64,000 nucleotides of DNA from JAKAWQ01 sp963745975 (GCA_963745975.1 CAVUZJ010000002.1:62001-126000); one strand, 5' to 3'. Numbered from the stretch's first letter, positions 14,770-23,479 are shown. Notes: generated by a model from the letters alone, not told the origin. Numbers and translations are program-made.

Positions 14770-15675
14770 ATGACAACCCTCGCCAACACCGATCGCTTCT
14801 ACGAGCTGGTTCCCAAAGGCGCGAAGACGGAACGTCTTGGCACCGGGTTCACCTTCACCGAAGGACCGGTGTGGAACCACCGCGGCAGGTTCCTGCTGTT
14901 CAGCGACATGCCGGGCGACGTCCGCCGCCGCTGGGACGCGAGCGGCGGCGTGCGCGAGATCGCGCGGCCGTCGAACAAAGGCAACGGGATGACCTATGAG
15001 GCGGATGGGAGCCTGCTCATCTGCGAGCACGCGACCAGCTCCGTCGTTCGCATCCGGGAAGACGGCGGCCGCGAGACGGTCGTTTCCCGCTACAAGGGGA
15101 AGGAGCTGAATAGCCCCAACGACGTCATCGTCGCCTCGGACGGGCGCATCTACTTCAGCGATCCGACCTATGGCCGGATGCCGGTGTTCGGCGTCGAGCG
15201 CAAGCAGGACCTTTCGTTCCAGGGGGTCTATCGCGTGCAGCCATCGGGCCAGGGGATCGAGCTTTTGGCCGATGACTTCGAGCAGCCGAACGGGCTCTGT
15301 TTTTCGCCCGATGAGTCGTTGCTCTACGTCAATGACAGCTCGCGCGCGCATATCCGCGCGTTCAGGGTAGCGAAGGACGGCACGATCGATCGCGGATCGG
15401 TCTTCTTCGATCATATCGGCTCGGGGGCACTCGAGGAAGGAATCCCCGACGGCATGAAGTGCGACGCGGAGGGCAATATCTACGTGACCGGGCCGGGGGG
15501 AATCTGGGTCATCGGTCCGAAGGCCGAGCTGCTCGGCCGGATCGAGGTGCCCGAGAATGTCGGCAACCTCAATTGGGGCGGGGACGATTGGAAGACGCTT
15601 TTCATCTGCGCCTCGACATCTCTCTACAAGATCGACCTGAGCGTCGGCGGCAACCGGCTGGCGTATATGCGTTAG
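14770..15675 (+). CDS. SMP-30/gluconolaconase family sugar lactone hydrolase
   Basis: A 301-aa protein from ATG 14770, selected because GAGGAAG lies at 14753-14759 and the SMP-30 fold begins right after (TERLGTGFTFTEGPVWN). The metal-binding Glu is in FTEGPVW. SPNDVIVASDGRIYFSDPTY contains the Asn/Asp metal-site motif, EQPNGLCFSPDESLLYVND follows, and IPDGMKCDAEGNIYVTGPGG contains the catalytic-type Asp. SMP-30 enzymes hydrolyse gluconolactone- or xylonolactone-type esters to the acid. Downstream of a sugar importer it probably acts after a sugar dehydrogenase. No signal peptide, so cytoplasmic. The next gene follows in 9 nt. Confidence 0.85.
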   Translation: MTTLANTDRFYELVPKGAKTERLGTGFTFTEGPVWNHRGRFLLFSDMPGDVRRRWDASGGVREIARPSNKGNGMTYEADGSLLICEHATSSVVRIREDGGRETVVSRYKGKELNSPNDVIVASDGRIYFSDPTYGRMPVFGVERKQDLSFQGVYRVQPSGQGIELLADDFEQPNGLCFSPDESLLYVNDSSRAHIRAFRVAKDGTIDRGSVFFDHIGSGALEEGIPDGMKCDAEGNIYVTGPGGIWVIGPKAELLGRIEVPENVGNLNWGGDDWKTLFICASTSLYKIDLSVGGNRLAYMR

Positions 15676-15684
15676 GAGGAAACC

Positions 15685-16305
15685 GTGACAAGCGAGACCT
15701 TGCGGATCAACCAATCGACCGCGGCCCTCATTATCCAAGACCTCCAGAACGACGTGATCAGCGAAGGCGGAGCCTTCGCTGACTCGGGCGCGCCGAAGCA
15801 TGCCGCGAGCCAGCGCATCGTCGCCAATGTATCGCAGCTCGCCAAGGAGGCGCGGGCCCGTGGCGTGCCGGTGATTCATGTCCACTACATCGTCGAGCCG
15901 GGGGCGAAGGGGCTTCGGCTGAACGCCCCGTTGTTCAAGGGTGTCAAGGAGGCGAAGGCACTCGTGCGCGGAAGCTGGGGCGCGGCGCCGGTGGCGGGGC
16001 TCGAGCCCCAGCCGGGCGATTTCGTCGTCGAGAAGCTGCGCATGAACGGGTTCTACAGCACCAAGCTCGAAATCCTTCTGCGCGGTCTGGGAGCCGAGAC
16101 CCTCATCATCACCGGCGCGTGGACCAACATGTCGATCGAGCACACGGCGCGGCATGGCGCGGATGCGGGGTTCGAGGTGATCGTTGCGAGCGACGGCACG
16201 TCCACGGTGAATGACGATTGGCAGCGCGCCGGCCTCAACTATGCGCTCACCAACGTCGGTCGCACACCGACCTGCGCGGAAATCGTCTCGGCCCTCGGCG
16301 CGTGA
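15685..16305 (+). CDS. isochorismatase-like hydrolase with the nucleophilic Cys replaced by Ser
   Basis: A 206-aa protein from GTG 15685 with an AGGAGGA site at 15674-15680. It has the cysteine-hydrolase fold: IIQDLQND with Asp19, VIHVHYIV, and VEKLRMNGFYST with Lys117. At the nucleophile position, where the family reads TNxCVxxTxRxA, it reads TNMSIEHTARHG, so residue 150 is Ser (TCG at 16132-16134). Asp and Lys of the triad are kept. Some family members (isochorismatases proper) work without Cys on vinyl ethers, so the protein may have a different chemistry rather than be dead. It is coupled to the lactonase gene upstream. Substrate unknown. Confidence 0.8.
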   Translation: MTSETLRINQSTAALIIQDLQNDVISEGGAFADSGAPKHAASQRIVANVSQLAKEARARGVPVIHVHYIVEPGAKGLRLNAPLFKGVKEAKALVRGSWGAAPVAGLEPQPGDFVVEKLRMNGFYSTKLEILLRGLGAETLIITGAWTNMSIEHTARHGADAGFEVIVASDGTSTVNDDWQRAGLNYALTNVGRTPTCAEIVSALGA

Positions 16306-16620
16306 TCCGGAGCGTGATCGCCGGAGCTGGATGAACCGGGGGCGTTCGATCAGGCGAGATGCCGACGAGCAGGAGCGGGATGGGCGAGTGGCAAGCGAAC
16401 CCATCCCGCTCTGGGTCCCTTTCGATGTGGCCTTGAGCGGGACCGACCAGCGCTCGCCCGAAGGCGCGGCGACCGATAAACCCGGCCCCGCGGGCGTTCC
16501 TCGTCGGCCCGGTATGACGCCGGCAGCGAACGGCGTATTCTGGTGGTGCTCGACGGGCCGCGGCCGACCGGCCGCGCTCGCCGAACCTTTGGGTCAAGGA
16601 AACCAGAGGAGGACATCGCG
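16306..16620. other. 315-bp intergenic region
   Basis: The first third is the palindromic repeat copy B. The rest (16415-16600) shows no clear gene, and frames across it are shadows. A purine-rich CCAGAGGAGG (about 16601-16611) provides the ribosome-binding site for the next gene. Confidence 0.4.
16311..16414. repeat. bipartite palindromic repeat, copy B
   Basis: The first half starts GCGTGATCGCCGGAG (16312 on) and closes weakly at GTTCGATCA (16344-16352). The second half is a perfect 12-bp stem, GAGCGGGATGGG (16373-16384) with CCCATCCCGCTC (16400-16411) around a 15-nt loop. It starts 6 bp after the stop of the isochorismatase-like gene. Confidence 0.75.
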
Positions 16621-17367
16621 ATGATCAGCCGCCGTGCTTTTTTTTCGACGGTTCCGATTGGGGTTGCCGCCGCCGCGAAGGTCGCGGAAGCTGCCGGCGC
16701 TGTCCCGGTCGATGTCGCGCTCGTCCTCGTCACCGACGTCTCCTACAGCGTCATCGACCCCGAATTTGCGATCGAGAGGCACGGATATGCTGCCGCGATC
16801 CAAAGCGCCGAAGTGCTGGGCGCGATCCGCGGTGGGTTGGTCGGTGCAATCGCGGTGACCTACTTGGAATTCTCGGGTTCGGTGCAAATCGCCACGGTGC
16901 TCGGCTGGGAGATCATCCATGACCAGGCATCGGCCAAGAAATTCGCCGCCGATATCCTGTCCCAGCCGCGCTCCTCGTTCGGTCGCACCGCCATCGGGTC
17001 CGGCATCGATGCCGCGGTCGGGGAGCTCGCCGAATCCGGCTTCGCTGCCACCAGGCACGTCATCGACGTGTGCGGAGACGGCACTTGCATCGGCGGCCCG
17101 CCGCTCGACCGCTCCCGTGCCGAGGCGATCAAGGCCGGCGTCACCATCAATGGACTCGTCATGATCCACGAGAATCCACCGCCGTGGCTGGTGCCGCACG
17201 TCGACCCGCCCGGCGGCATCGTAAAGTGGTACCGCGACAACGTCATCGGTGGCCCCGGTTGCTTCGGGATGCAGGTGAAATTCAACGACGACTTCGTGGC
17301 CGCGATGACGCGCAAGCTCGAGGCCGAGATCGCCGGCCGCACGGTGCGGCTGTCGCGCTGGAGCTGA
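16621..17367 (+). CDS. DUF1194 (von Willebrand A-like) protein, exported
   Basis: A 248-aa protein from ATG 16621, with GAGGAGG about 10 nt before it. The N-terminus is a signal sequence with a Tat-like SRRAFFS start and a short Ala/Val core ending near AEAAGA. The body matches DUF1194: VDVALVLVTDVSYSVIDPEF carries the MIDAS-like DxSxS, ending in a block around QPRSSFGRTAIGSGIDAA. The rest includes HVIDVCGDGTCIGGPP and a CFGMQVKFNDDF tail. DUF1194 resembles VWA metal-dependent adhesion domains; its cellular role is not established. The D-threonine-aldolase-like gene starts 3 nt after the stop, so the two are co-transcribed. Confidence 0.8.
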   Translation: MISRRAFFSTVPIGVAAAAKVAEAAGAVPVDVALVLVTDVSYSVIDPEFAIERHGYAAAIQSAEVLGAIRGGLVGAIAVTYLEFSGSVQIATVLGWEIIHDQASAKKFAADILSQPRSSFGRTAIGSGIDAAVGELAESGFAATRHVIDVCGDGTCIGGPPLDRSRAEAIKAGVTINGLVMIHENPPPWLVPHVDPPGGIVKWYRDNVIGGPGCFGMQVKFNDDFVAAMTRKLEAEIAGRTVRLSRWS

Positions 17368-17369
17368 CC

Positions 17370-18494
17370 ATGCAGCAAGCGCCGCCGGCGGCACCCGGAG
17401 ATCGGGAAGAGGCGATCGATACGCCGGCGCTGGTGATCGATCTCGATGCGTTCGAGGGGAACCTCGCGCGGATGGCGGAGCTGCTGCGAGGGACGAAGGC
17501 GAGGCTGCGCGCGCATGCGAAGACGCACAAATGCGCGGTGATCGCACATTTGCAGATGAAGGCGGGCGCGGTCGGGCAGTGCGTGCAGAAGGTTGCGGAA
17601 GCGGAGGCGCTTGGGTGGGCAGGGGTGCCCGATATCCTGGTGAGCAACGAGGTGGTGGGGGCGGGGAAGATCGCGCGGCTGGTGGCGTTGGCGCGCATCG
17701 CACGGGTGGGCGTGTGTGTCGATGACGCGGGCGAGGTCGCGGTGCTCGAGGCGGCGGCGGAGGCGGCCGGAATCCGGCTTTCGGTGCTGGTCGAGATCGA
17801 TGTGGGCGCCGGGCGGTGCGGGGTGGCGCCGGGGCCGGAGGCGGTGGCGCTGGCGCAACGTATCGCGGGGTCGGCACATCTGCGATTCGGTGGTTTGCAG
17901 GCGTACCATGGGAGCGCGCAGCATATAAGGCGATACGCGGAGCGGGCGGCGGCGGTCGAAGGGGCGGTTTTGCACGCGCGGCGGACGGTCGAGCAGTTGA
18001 AGCAGGTGGGGCTCGATTGTCCGATCGTGGGCGGGGGCGGGACCGGGACGTTCCAGTTCGAGGCGGGCTCGGGCGTCTATAACGAAATCCAGGCCGGCAG
18101 CTATGTTTTCATGGACGCCGACTATGCGCGGAATTTCGACGAGGCGGGCGCGCCGTTCTCGACGTTCGAGCAATCTTTGTTCGTGCTGGCGAGCGTGATG
18201 AGCCGGCCGCGTCCGGAGGTCGCAGTGGTGGATGCGGGGCTGAAGGCGCTGGCGGTGGATTCGGGGATGCCGCTGGTGTGGGGGCGGCCGGGCGTGCGGT
18301 ATGTCGGGGCCTCGGACGAGCACGGGAAGCTTGTGGTGGAGGAGGGTGGCGGTGGGCCGCGGCTTGGAGAAAAGCTGAGGCTGGTGCCCGGCCATTGCGA
18401 CCCGACGGTCGATCGCTACGACTGGTATGTGGGCGTGCGGGGCGGGCGCGTGGAGTGTTTGTGGCCGATCGCGGCGCGCGGGGGGTTCAGCTAA
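17370..18494 (+). CDS. DSD1-type PLP enzyme, D-threonine aldolase/D-serine dehydratase-like
   Basis: A 374-aa protein from ATG 17370. An alanine-racemase-like barrel begins IDTPALVIDLDAFEGNLARM, with the PLP lysine in RAHAKTHK (Lys51). Then come GVPDILVSNEVVG, SVLVEIDVGAGRCGV, and IVGGGGTGTFQFEA for phosphate binding. The C-terminal domain has VPGHCDPTV with His342 and Asp344 as the divalent metal ligands of D-threonine aldolases. These enzymes cleave D-beta-hydroxy amino acids to glycine and an aldehyde, or dehydrate D-serine; the motifs do not separate the two. It is immediately downstream of the DUF1194 gene and followed by a GC-hairpin repeat that may terminate the unit. Confidence 0.85.
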   Translation: MQQAPPAAPGDREEAIDTPALVIDLDAFEGNLARMAELLRGTKARLRAHAKTHKCAVIAHLQMKAGAVGQCVQKVAEAEALGWAGVPDILVSNEVVGAGKIARLVALARIARVGVCVDDAGEVAVLEAAAEAAGIRLSVLVEIDVGAGRCGVAPGPEAVALAQRIAGSAHLRFGGLQAYHGSAQHIRRYAERAAAVEGAVLHARRTVEQLKQVGLDCPIVGGGGTGTFQFEAGSGVYNEIQAGSYVFMDADYARNFDEAGAPFSTFEQSLFVLASVMSRPRPEVAVVDAGLKALAVDSGMPLVWGRPGVRYVGASDEHGKLVVEEGGGGPRLGEKLRLVPGHCDPTVDRYDWYVGVRGGRVECLWPIAARGGFS

Positions 18495-18499
18495 AAAAG

Positions 18500-18556
18500 G
18501 GATGGGGGTCTGGGGCCTCAAGGCCCCAGTGGGGTTCCAAGGGGCAGAGCCCCTGG
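18500..18556. repeat. GGGGCAGAGCCCC-core repeat, copy 1 (terminator-like)
   Basis: Two hairpins in a row: CTGGGGCCT-ca-AGGCCCCAG (18510-18529, perfect 9-bp stem) and AAGGGGC-aga-GCCCCT (about 18539-18554). It lies just after the stop at 18494 and before ffh. The same pair of hairpins recurs at 53.45 kb, and the core recurs twice at 61.6-61.8 kb. There is no T-tract, so termination is only a guess. Confidence 0.7.
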
Positions 18557-18666
18557 CAGTTGACGGCGGAGGGTGAGCGGAGCATACGCACTTGGTCCCC
18601 GGGTGCGGGGGCGCCGCCGCTCCGCGAGGGTTCGCGCAGCGGCGCGTTTTTGTTTGGGGCAAGGTG

Positions 18667-20040
18667 ATGTTCGACGCGCTTTCCACGCGGCTATCGGGCG
18701 TTTTCGATCGGCTGCGCCGCCGCGGCTCGCTCTCGGAAGCGGACGTGGGCGAGGCGCTGCGCGAGGTGCGCGTGGCCTTGCTCGAGGCGGACGTGGCGCT
18801 TTCGGTGGTGCGGGAGCTGACCGAGAAGGTGCGCGTGCGGGCGGTCGGGCAGGAGGTGCTGAAGTCCGTCACGCCCGGGCAGCAGGTCGTCAAGATCGTG
18901 AACGACGCGCTGGTGGAGGCGCTGGGGGGCGAGGGGGCGGTGCCGCTCGCGCTGGAGGCGCCGCCGCCGGTGCCGGTGCTGCTGGTGGGGTTGCAGGGTT
19001 CGGGTAAGACGACGACGGCGGGGAAGCTCGCGCTGAGGCTCCGGGAGAAGAGCCGGAAGAAGGTGCTGCTCGCGAGCCTCGACGTGCAGCGGCCGGCCGC
19101 GCAGCTTCAATTGGCGCAGCTCGCGGAGCGGGCGGGGGTGGCGAGCCTGCCCATCGTGGCGGGGCAGGGACCGCTCGCGATCGCGCGGCGGGCGATGGAG
19201 ACGGGACGGCGGGAAGGGTACGACGTCGTCATCCTCGACACGGCGGGGCGGCTCTCGATCGACGAAGAGCTGATGGCGGAGGTGAAGGAAGTGCGCGCGG
19301 CGACCGAGCCGGCGGAGACGCTGCTGGTGGTCGATGCGATGACCGGGCAGGACGCGGTGAACACCGCGCGGGCGTTCAAGGAGGCCGTTGCGGTCACGGG
19401 GATCGTGCTCTCGCGGATGGACGGCGATGCGCGCGGGGGTGCCGCACTTTCGATGCGCGCGGTGACGGGGGCGCCGATCAAGCTCGTGGGCGTGGGGGAA
19501 AAGCTGGACGCGCTCGAGGATTTCCATCCCGAGCGGGTGGCGGGGCGCATCCTCGGGATGGGCGATATCGTGGGGCTCGTCGAGCGGGCGGCGGAGGTGA
19601 TCGACCGCGACGAGGCGGAGCGGCTGGCCGCCAAGATGTCGAAGGGGAAGTTCGACCTCGAGGATTACGCAGCCCAGCTCAGGCAGATCACGAAGATGGG
19701 GAACCTTTCGGGGATTCTGGGCATGCTGCCCGGGGTGAACAAGGTGAAGGCGCAGCTCGCCGAGGCGAACCTCGATACGAAGATCCTGAAGCGCCAGGCC
19801 GCGATCATCGGCTCGATGACGATGGGCGAGCGGCGGCATCCGGACATCATCAAGGCGAGCCGGAAGCGGCGGATCGCAGCGGGCTCGGGCGTGAGCGTGC
19901 CCGAGGTGAACAAGCTCCTGAAGCAGTTCGACGACATCACGGTGATGATGAAGCGGGCGCAAAAGCTCGGCGAGAAGGGCATGATGCGGCACGGATTGTC
20001 CGCGCTGATGCCGCCGGGTGGGGCGAGAAGGCCGTTCTGA
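18667..20040 (+). CDS. ffh: signal recognition particle protein Ffh
   Basis: A 457-aa GTPase that binds SRP RNA and signal sequences and targets membrane proteins through FtsY. The N domain starts MFDALSTRLSGVFDRLRRRG. The G domain has G1 GLQGSGKTTTAGKLA, the DVQRPAA insertion-box region, G3 DTAGR and G4-type SRMDGDARGG. The C-terminal M domain carries the methionine-rich segment (KMGNLSGILGMLPG, MTMGERRHPDII) and the RNA-binding motif SRKRRIAAGSGVSVPEVN. I start at ATG 18667; the frame is open upstream but only through the repeat. It heads the ffh-rpsP-rimM-trmD-rplS order typical of alphaproteobacteria. Confidence 0.97.
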   Translation: MFDALSTRLSGVFDRLRRRGSLSEADVGEALREVRVALLEADVALSVVRELTEKVRVRAVGQEVLKSVTPGQQVVKIVNDALVEALGGEGAVPLALEAPPPVPVLLVGLQGSGKTTTAGKLALRLREKSRKKVLLASLDVQRPAAQLQLAQLAERAGVASLPIVAGQGPLAIARRAMETGRREGYDVVILDTAGRLSIDEELMAEVKEVRAATEPAETLLVVDAMTGQDAVNTARAFKEAVAVTGIVLSRMDGDARGGAALSMRAVTGAPIKLVGVGEKLDALEDFHPERVAGRILGMGDIVGLVERAAEVIDRDEAERLAAKMSKGKFDLEDYAAQLRQITKMGNLSGILGMLPGVNKVKAQLAEANLDTKILKRQAAIIGSMTMGERRHPDIIKASRKRRIAAGSGVSVPEVNKLLKQFDDITVMMKRAQKLGEKGMMRHGLSALMPPGGARRPF

Positions 20041-20056
20041 AGAGAAGGAGAGAGAG

Positions 20057-20374
20057 TTGAGTTTGAAAATCCGGCTAGCCCGGGCGGGGGCGAAGAAGCG
20101 CCCCTACTATCACATCGTCGTTGCCGACAGCCGGAGCCCGCGGGATGGGCGGTTCATCGAGCGGGTGGGGACCTACAACCCGCTGCTGCCGGTGGACCAT
20201 GCAGACAGGGTGCGGTTCATGTCCGAGCGGGTGACGCACTGGCTTGGGAAGGGTGCGCTCGCGACCGAGCGGGTCGCGCGATTCCTGGGGAGCGCGGGGC
20301 TGGCGCCGCCTCCGGTGCGGCACGAGCAGACGAAGCAGGCTGAGCCGCGGAAGGCCAAGAAGGGCGCTGCCTGA
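20057..20374 (+). CDS. rpsP: 30S ribosomal protein S16
   Basis: A 105-aa protein starting at TTG 20057, which gives the standard N-terminus MSLKIRLARAGAKKRPYYHI; the preceding GAAGGAGA is its ribosome-binding site. An upstream ATG in the same frame would add a non-homologous tail and overlap ffh. Family blocks: VADSRSPRDGRFIERVGTYN, then a C-terminal part ending in a Lys/Ala-rich tail (about 25 extra residues, common in alphaproteobacteria). It assembles early into the 30S subunit. It lies 16 nt after ffh. Confidence 0.96.
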   Translation: MSLKIRLARAGAKKRPYYHIVVADSRSPRDGRFIERVGTYNPLLPVDHADRVRFMSERVTHWLGKGALATERVARFLGSAGLAPPPVRHEQTKQAEPRKAKKGAA

Positions 20375-20379
20375 CGCAA

Positions 20380-20889
20380 TTGGCGGGCGAAAAGCGCGTG
20401 CTGGTGGGCGTGATCGGCCGCCCGCACGGCGTGCGTGGGCTCGTGCATGTGACGAGCTACACGGCAGAGCCCGCGGCGCTCGCGGGGTACGGGCCGCTCG
20501 AGGACCAGAAGGGCGAGAGATACCGGCTCGAATGGGCGGGCGAGGGCGTGGCGCGGCTCGCGGTGATCGGGGCGGAGGGCGAGCGGCGGATCGAGGATCG
20601 GGAGGCGGCGGCGAAGCTCACCAACCGGCGGCTCTATGTGCCGCGGGAGGTTCTGCCGGCGCCTGAGAATAACGAGTTCTATCTGGCTGATTTGATTGGG
20701 CTCGCGGCGTTCGACGGCGAAGGGAGAGCGCTCGGACGGGTGAGCGCGGTGCACGACTATGGCGGGGGCGCGAGCCTGGAGATCGGGGCGCTCATGGTGC
20801 CGTTCACGCGGGAAGCCGTGCCGGAGATCGATCTGGCGGGCGGGCGGGTGGTGGTGGTGCCGCCGGCTTCGGTGGAGGGGGAGAAATGA
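20380..20889 (+). CDS. rimM: ribosome maturation factor RimM
   Basis: A 169-aa protein that assists 30S head assembly by binding S19. The N-terminal barrel shows VLVGVIGRPHGVRGLVHVTS, and the C-terminal PRC-like barrel has LPAPENNEFYLADLIGLAAF followed by a VHDYGGGASLEI block. The start is probably TTG 20380, only 5 nt after the rpsP stop; a downstream GTG at about 20398 is possible but would cut the first strand. Its stop overlaps the trmD ATG (ATGA at 20886-20889), indicating coupled translation. Confidence 0.94.
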   Translation: MAGEKRVLVGVIGRPHGVRGLVHVTSYTAEPAALAGYGPLEDQKGERYRLEWAGEGVARLAVIGAEGERRIEDREAAAKLTNRRLYVPREVLPAPENNEFYLADLIGLAAFDGEGRALGRVSAVHDYGGGASLEIGALMVPFTREAVPEIDLAGGRVVVVPPASVEGEK

Positions 20890-21587
20890 GCTTTCGGGTG
20901 AGCGTGCTCACGCTCTTTCCCGAGGTTTTTCCGGGGCCGCTTGGGGCGTCGCTGGCGGGACGGGCGCTGGCGGGGGGGCTCTGGGCGCTCGAGGCGGTGG
21001 ATATCCGGGGGTTTGCTGCGGATCGGCACCGGAGTGTCGATGATACGCCCTATGGCGGCGGGGCGGGGATGGTGATGCGGCCGGACGTGGTGGACCGGGC
21101 GGTCGCGAGCGTGGCGGACGGGCGGACGCTGATCTTCCTCAGCCCGAGGGGGCGGCGGCTGGAGCAAAGGCGGGTGGCGGCGCTGGCGGGCGGGGATGGG
21201 GTGGTGCTGCTCGCCGGGCGCTACGAGGGGATCGATGAGCGGGTGATCGAGGCGCGAGGCTTCGAGGAGCTGAGCGTCGGGGACTACGTGCTTTCCGGGG
21301 GCGAGCTGGCGGCGATGGTGCTGCTGGACGCGGTGGTGCGGCTGCTGCCGGGGGTGATGGGGGCGAGCGCCTCGGCCGAGGAGGAGAGTTTCTCGGGCGG
21401 GCTGCTGGAGTATCCGCATTATACCCGGCCGCCGGTGTGGGAGGGGCGGGCGGTGCCGGAGGTTCTGCTCTCGGGCGACCACGCGGCGATCGCCGCCTGG
21501 CGGCGGGCGGAGGCGGAGAGGATCACGCGGGAGCGCCGGCCTGACCTGCTGGCCGGAACGGTTGCCAGCCGGGCCGGGGCGCCTTAA
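20886..21587 (+). CDS. trmD: tRNA (guanine-N1)-methyltransferase TrmD
   Basis: A 233-aa SPOUT methyltransferase that makes m1G37 in tRNA and prevents +1 frameshifting. It begins SFRVSVLTLFPEVFPGPLG. It has the TPYGGGAGMVMRPD loop, the AdoMet-binding trefoil knot (IFLSPRGRRLEQ, LLAGRYEGIDERVIE, LSVGDYVLSGGELAAMVL) and the C-terminal LLEYPHYTRPPVW with HAAIAAWRR. The length is typical. The ATG overlaps the rimM stop. Confidence 0.97.
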   Translation: MSFRVSVLTLFPEVFPGPLGASLAGRALAGGLWALEAVDIRGFAADRHRSVDDTPYGGGAGMVMRPDVVDRAVASVADGRTLIFLSPRGRRLEQRRVAALAGGDGVVLLAGRYEGIDERVIEARGFEELSVGDYVLSGGELAAMVLLDAVVRLLPGVMGASASAEEESFSGGLLEYPHYTRPPVWEGRAVPEVLLSGDHAAIAAWRRAEAERITRERRPDLLAGTVASRAGAP

Positions 21588-21611
21588 GGAAACGCCGAGA
21601 GGGTCAGTTCC

Positions 21612-22013
21612 ATGAACATTATTCAGCGCTACGAGGCGGAGACGGTCGCGCGCCTCTCCGCCGAGCGGGCGGTGCCCGAGTTCGCGCCGGGCGATACGCT
21701 GCGCGTGCTCGTCCGGGTGGTCGAGGGCGAGCGGACGCGCACCCAGGCGTTCGAGGGGGTGTGCATCGCGCGCTCGAACCGCGGGCTCAACTCGAGCTTC
21801 ACCGTGCGCAAGATCAGCTATGGCGAGGGCGTCGAGCGGGTGTTCCCGCTGCACGCGCCGAGCGTGGCCGGGATCGAGGTGGTGCGGCGGGGCAAGGTGC
21901 GGCGGGCCAAGCTCTATTACCTGCGGGGGCGGCGCGGCAAGTCCGCGCGGATCGCCGAGCGGGCGCGCGAGACGGGGCCGGCGGCGGACGCGCCGGCGGC
22001 GGCGGCGGAGTAG
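21612..22013 (+). CDS. rplS: 50S ribosomal protein L19
   Basis: A 133-aa protein. N-terminal MNIIQRYEAETVARLSAERA, then the conserved FAPGDTLRVLVRVVEGERTR, the QAFEGVCIARSNRGLNSSFT core, RKISYGEGVERVFPLHAP and the basic KVRRAKLYYLRGRRGKSARI. The last about 20 residues are Ala-rich. L19 sits at the 30S-50S interface. It starts 24 nt after trmD, completing the rpsP-rimM-trmD-rplS operon. Confidence 0.97.
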   Translation: MNIIQRYEAETVARLSAERAVPEFAPGDTLRVLVRVVEGERTRTQAFEGVCIARSNRGLNSSFTVRKISYGEGVERVFPLHAPSVAGIEVVRRGKVRRAKLYYLRGRRGKSARIAERARETGPAADAPAAAAE

Positions 22014-22064
22014 CGGCCAGGCTCCAAGGCGGGGCTCCAAGACGGGTTGGCGAGGGAGGGACCG

Positions 22065-23477
22065 ATGGCCGACGGAGAGCCGCGGACGCTGTTCGACAAG
22101 ATTTGGGCGAGCCATATCGTCGAGACGCTGCCGGACGGGACCTGCCTCCTCTATATCGACCGCCATCTCGTGCACGAGGTGACGAGCCCGCAGGCCTTCG
22201 AGGGGCTGAGGCTCGCGGGGCGAAACGTGCGGCGGCCGGATGCGACGATCGCGGTTGTCGATCACAATATTCCGACGACGGACCGACGGAATGGCATCGA
22301 CGAGCCGGAGAGCCGGCTGCAGGTCGAGACGCTAGAGAAGAACGTCGCCGCGTTCGGCGTGCCCTACATCCCGGTGCTGGATGAGCGGCAGGGGATCGTT
22401 CATGTCATCGGGCCGGAGCTTGGGCTGAGCCTGCCGGGAATGACGCTGGTGTGCGGGGATTCGCACACCTCGACGCACGGCGCGGTGGGCGCGCTCGCGT
22501 TCGGGATCGGCACCTCCGAGGTCGAGCACGTGCTGGCGACGCAGACGCTGCTTCAGCGCCCGGCGAAGAACATGCGCGTCGAGGTGAAGGGGACGCTGCC
22601 GGCAGGCTGCTCGGCCAAGGACATCGTGCTCGCGATCATCGGGCGCATCGGCGCGGCGGGCGGGACGGGGCACGTGATCGAATACGGGGGCGAAACGATC
22701 CGCGCGCTCGGCATGGCCGGGCGGATGACGGTGTGCAACATGTCGATCGAGGCGGGCGCGCGGGCGGGGCTCGTGGCGCCCGACGAGACGACGTTCGCTT
22801 ACGTGGCGAGCCGGCCCTATGCGCCCAAGGGCGAGGCGCTCGAGCGGGCGATCGCCTATTGGCGGACGCTGCCCTCCGACGCGGGGGCCGCGTTCGACCA
22901 TAGCGTGAGCCTCGATGTTTCGGAGCTTGCGCCGATGGTGACGTGGGGGACGAGCCCGGAGACGGCGGTGCCGATCACCGGGCGCGTGCCGGACCCCGAG
23001 ACGGTGACCGACCTCGGGCGGCGGGCGAACTGGGTGCGGATGCTCGAGTACATGGGCCTCACGCCGGGGACGAAGATGACCGAGATCCCGGTGGACGTCG
23101 TGTTCATCGGGAGCTGCACGAACAGCCGCATCGAGGATATCCGCGAGGCGGCGCGGATCGCGCGCGGGCGCAAGGTGGCGGCGGGCGTGCAGGCTCTGGT
23201 GGTGCCGGGATCGGGGCTGGTGAAGAAGCAGGCGGAGGCGGAGGGGCTCGACACCGTGCTGAAGGCGGCGGGATTCGAGTGGCGCGAGGCCGGCTGCTCG
23301 ATGTGCCTCGGGATGAACCCGGACAAGGTGCCGCGCGGCAAGCGCTCGGCGAGCACGTCCAACCGCAATTTCGAGGGACGGCAGGGGCCGGGGGCGCGGA
23401 CGCATCTCGTTTCGCCGGCGATGGCGGCGGCGGCGGCGGTCGCGGGGCACTTCGTCGATGTGCGGGAGCTGGCCTGA
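22065..23477 (+). CDS. leuC: 3-isopropylmalate dehydratase large subunit
   Basis: A 470-aa aconitase-family enzyme that isomerises 2- to 3-isopropylmalate in leucine synthesis with LeuD. I use ATG 22065 with GAGGGAGG upstream. It opens with RTLFDKIWASHIVETLPDGT. The substrate/cluster segments are VCGDSHTSTHGAVGALAFGI, FIGSCTNSRIEDIREAA (first cluster Cys) and AGCSMCLGMNPDKVPRG (the other two Cys), ending SNRNFEGRQGPGARTHLVSP. It binds a 4Fe-4S cluster in the cytoplasm. leuD follows within 3 nt. Confidence 0.97.
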   Translation: MADGEPRTLFDKIWASHIVETLPDGTCLLYIDRHLVHEVTSPQAFEGLRLAGRNVRRPDATIAVVDHNIPTTDRRNGIDEPESRLQVETLEKNVAAFGVPYIPVLDERQGIVHVIGPELGLSLPGMTLVCGDSHTSTHGAVGALAFGIGTSEVEHVLATQTLLQRPAKNMRVEVKGTLPAGCSAKDIVLAIIGRIGAAGGTGHVIEYGGETIRALGMAGRMTVCNMSIEAGARAGLVAPDETTFAYVASRPYAPKGEALERAIAYWRTLPSDAGAAFDHSVSLDVSELAPMVTWGTSPETAVPITGRVPDPETVTDLGRRANWVRMLEYMGLTPGTKMTEIPVDVVFIGSCTNSRIEDIREAARIARGRKVAAGVQALVVPGSGLVKKQAEAEGLDTVLKAAGFEWREAGCSMCLGMNPDKVPRGKRSASTSNRNFEGRQGPGARTHLVSPAMAAAAAVAGHFVDVRELA

Positions 23478-23479
23478 CG

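Noticed and set aside
18495..18666. Possible SRP RNA or other small RNA gene next to ffh
   Set aside because: The stretch is explained by the two-hairpin repeat; I see no SRP Alu/domain IV-like sequence.
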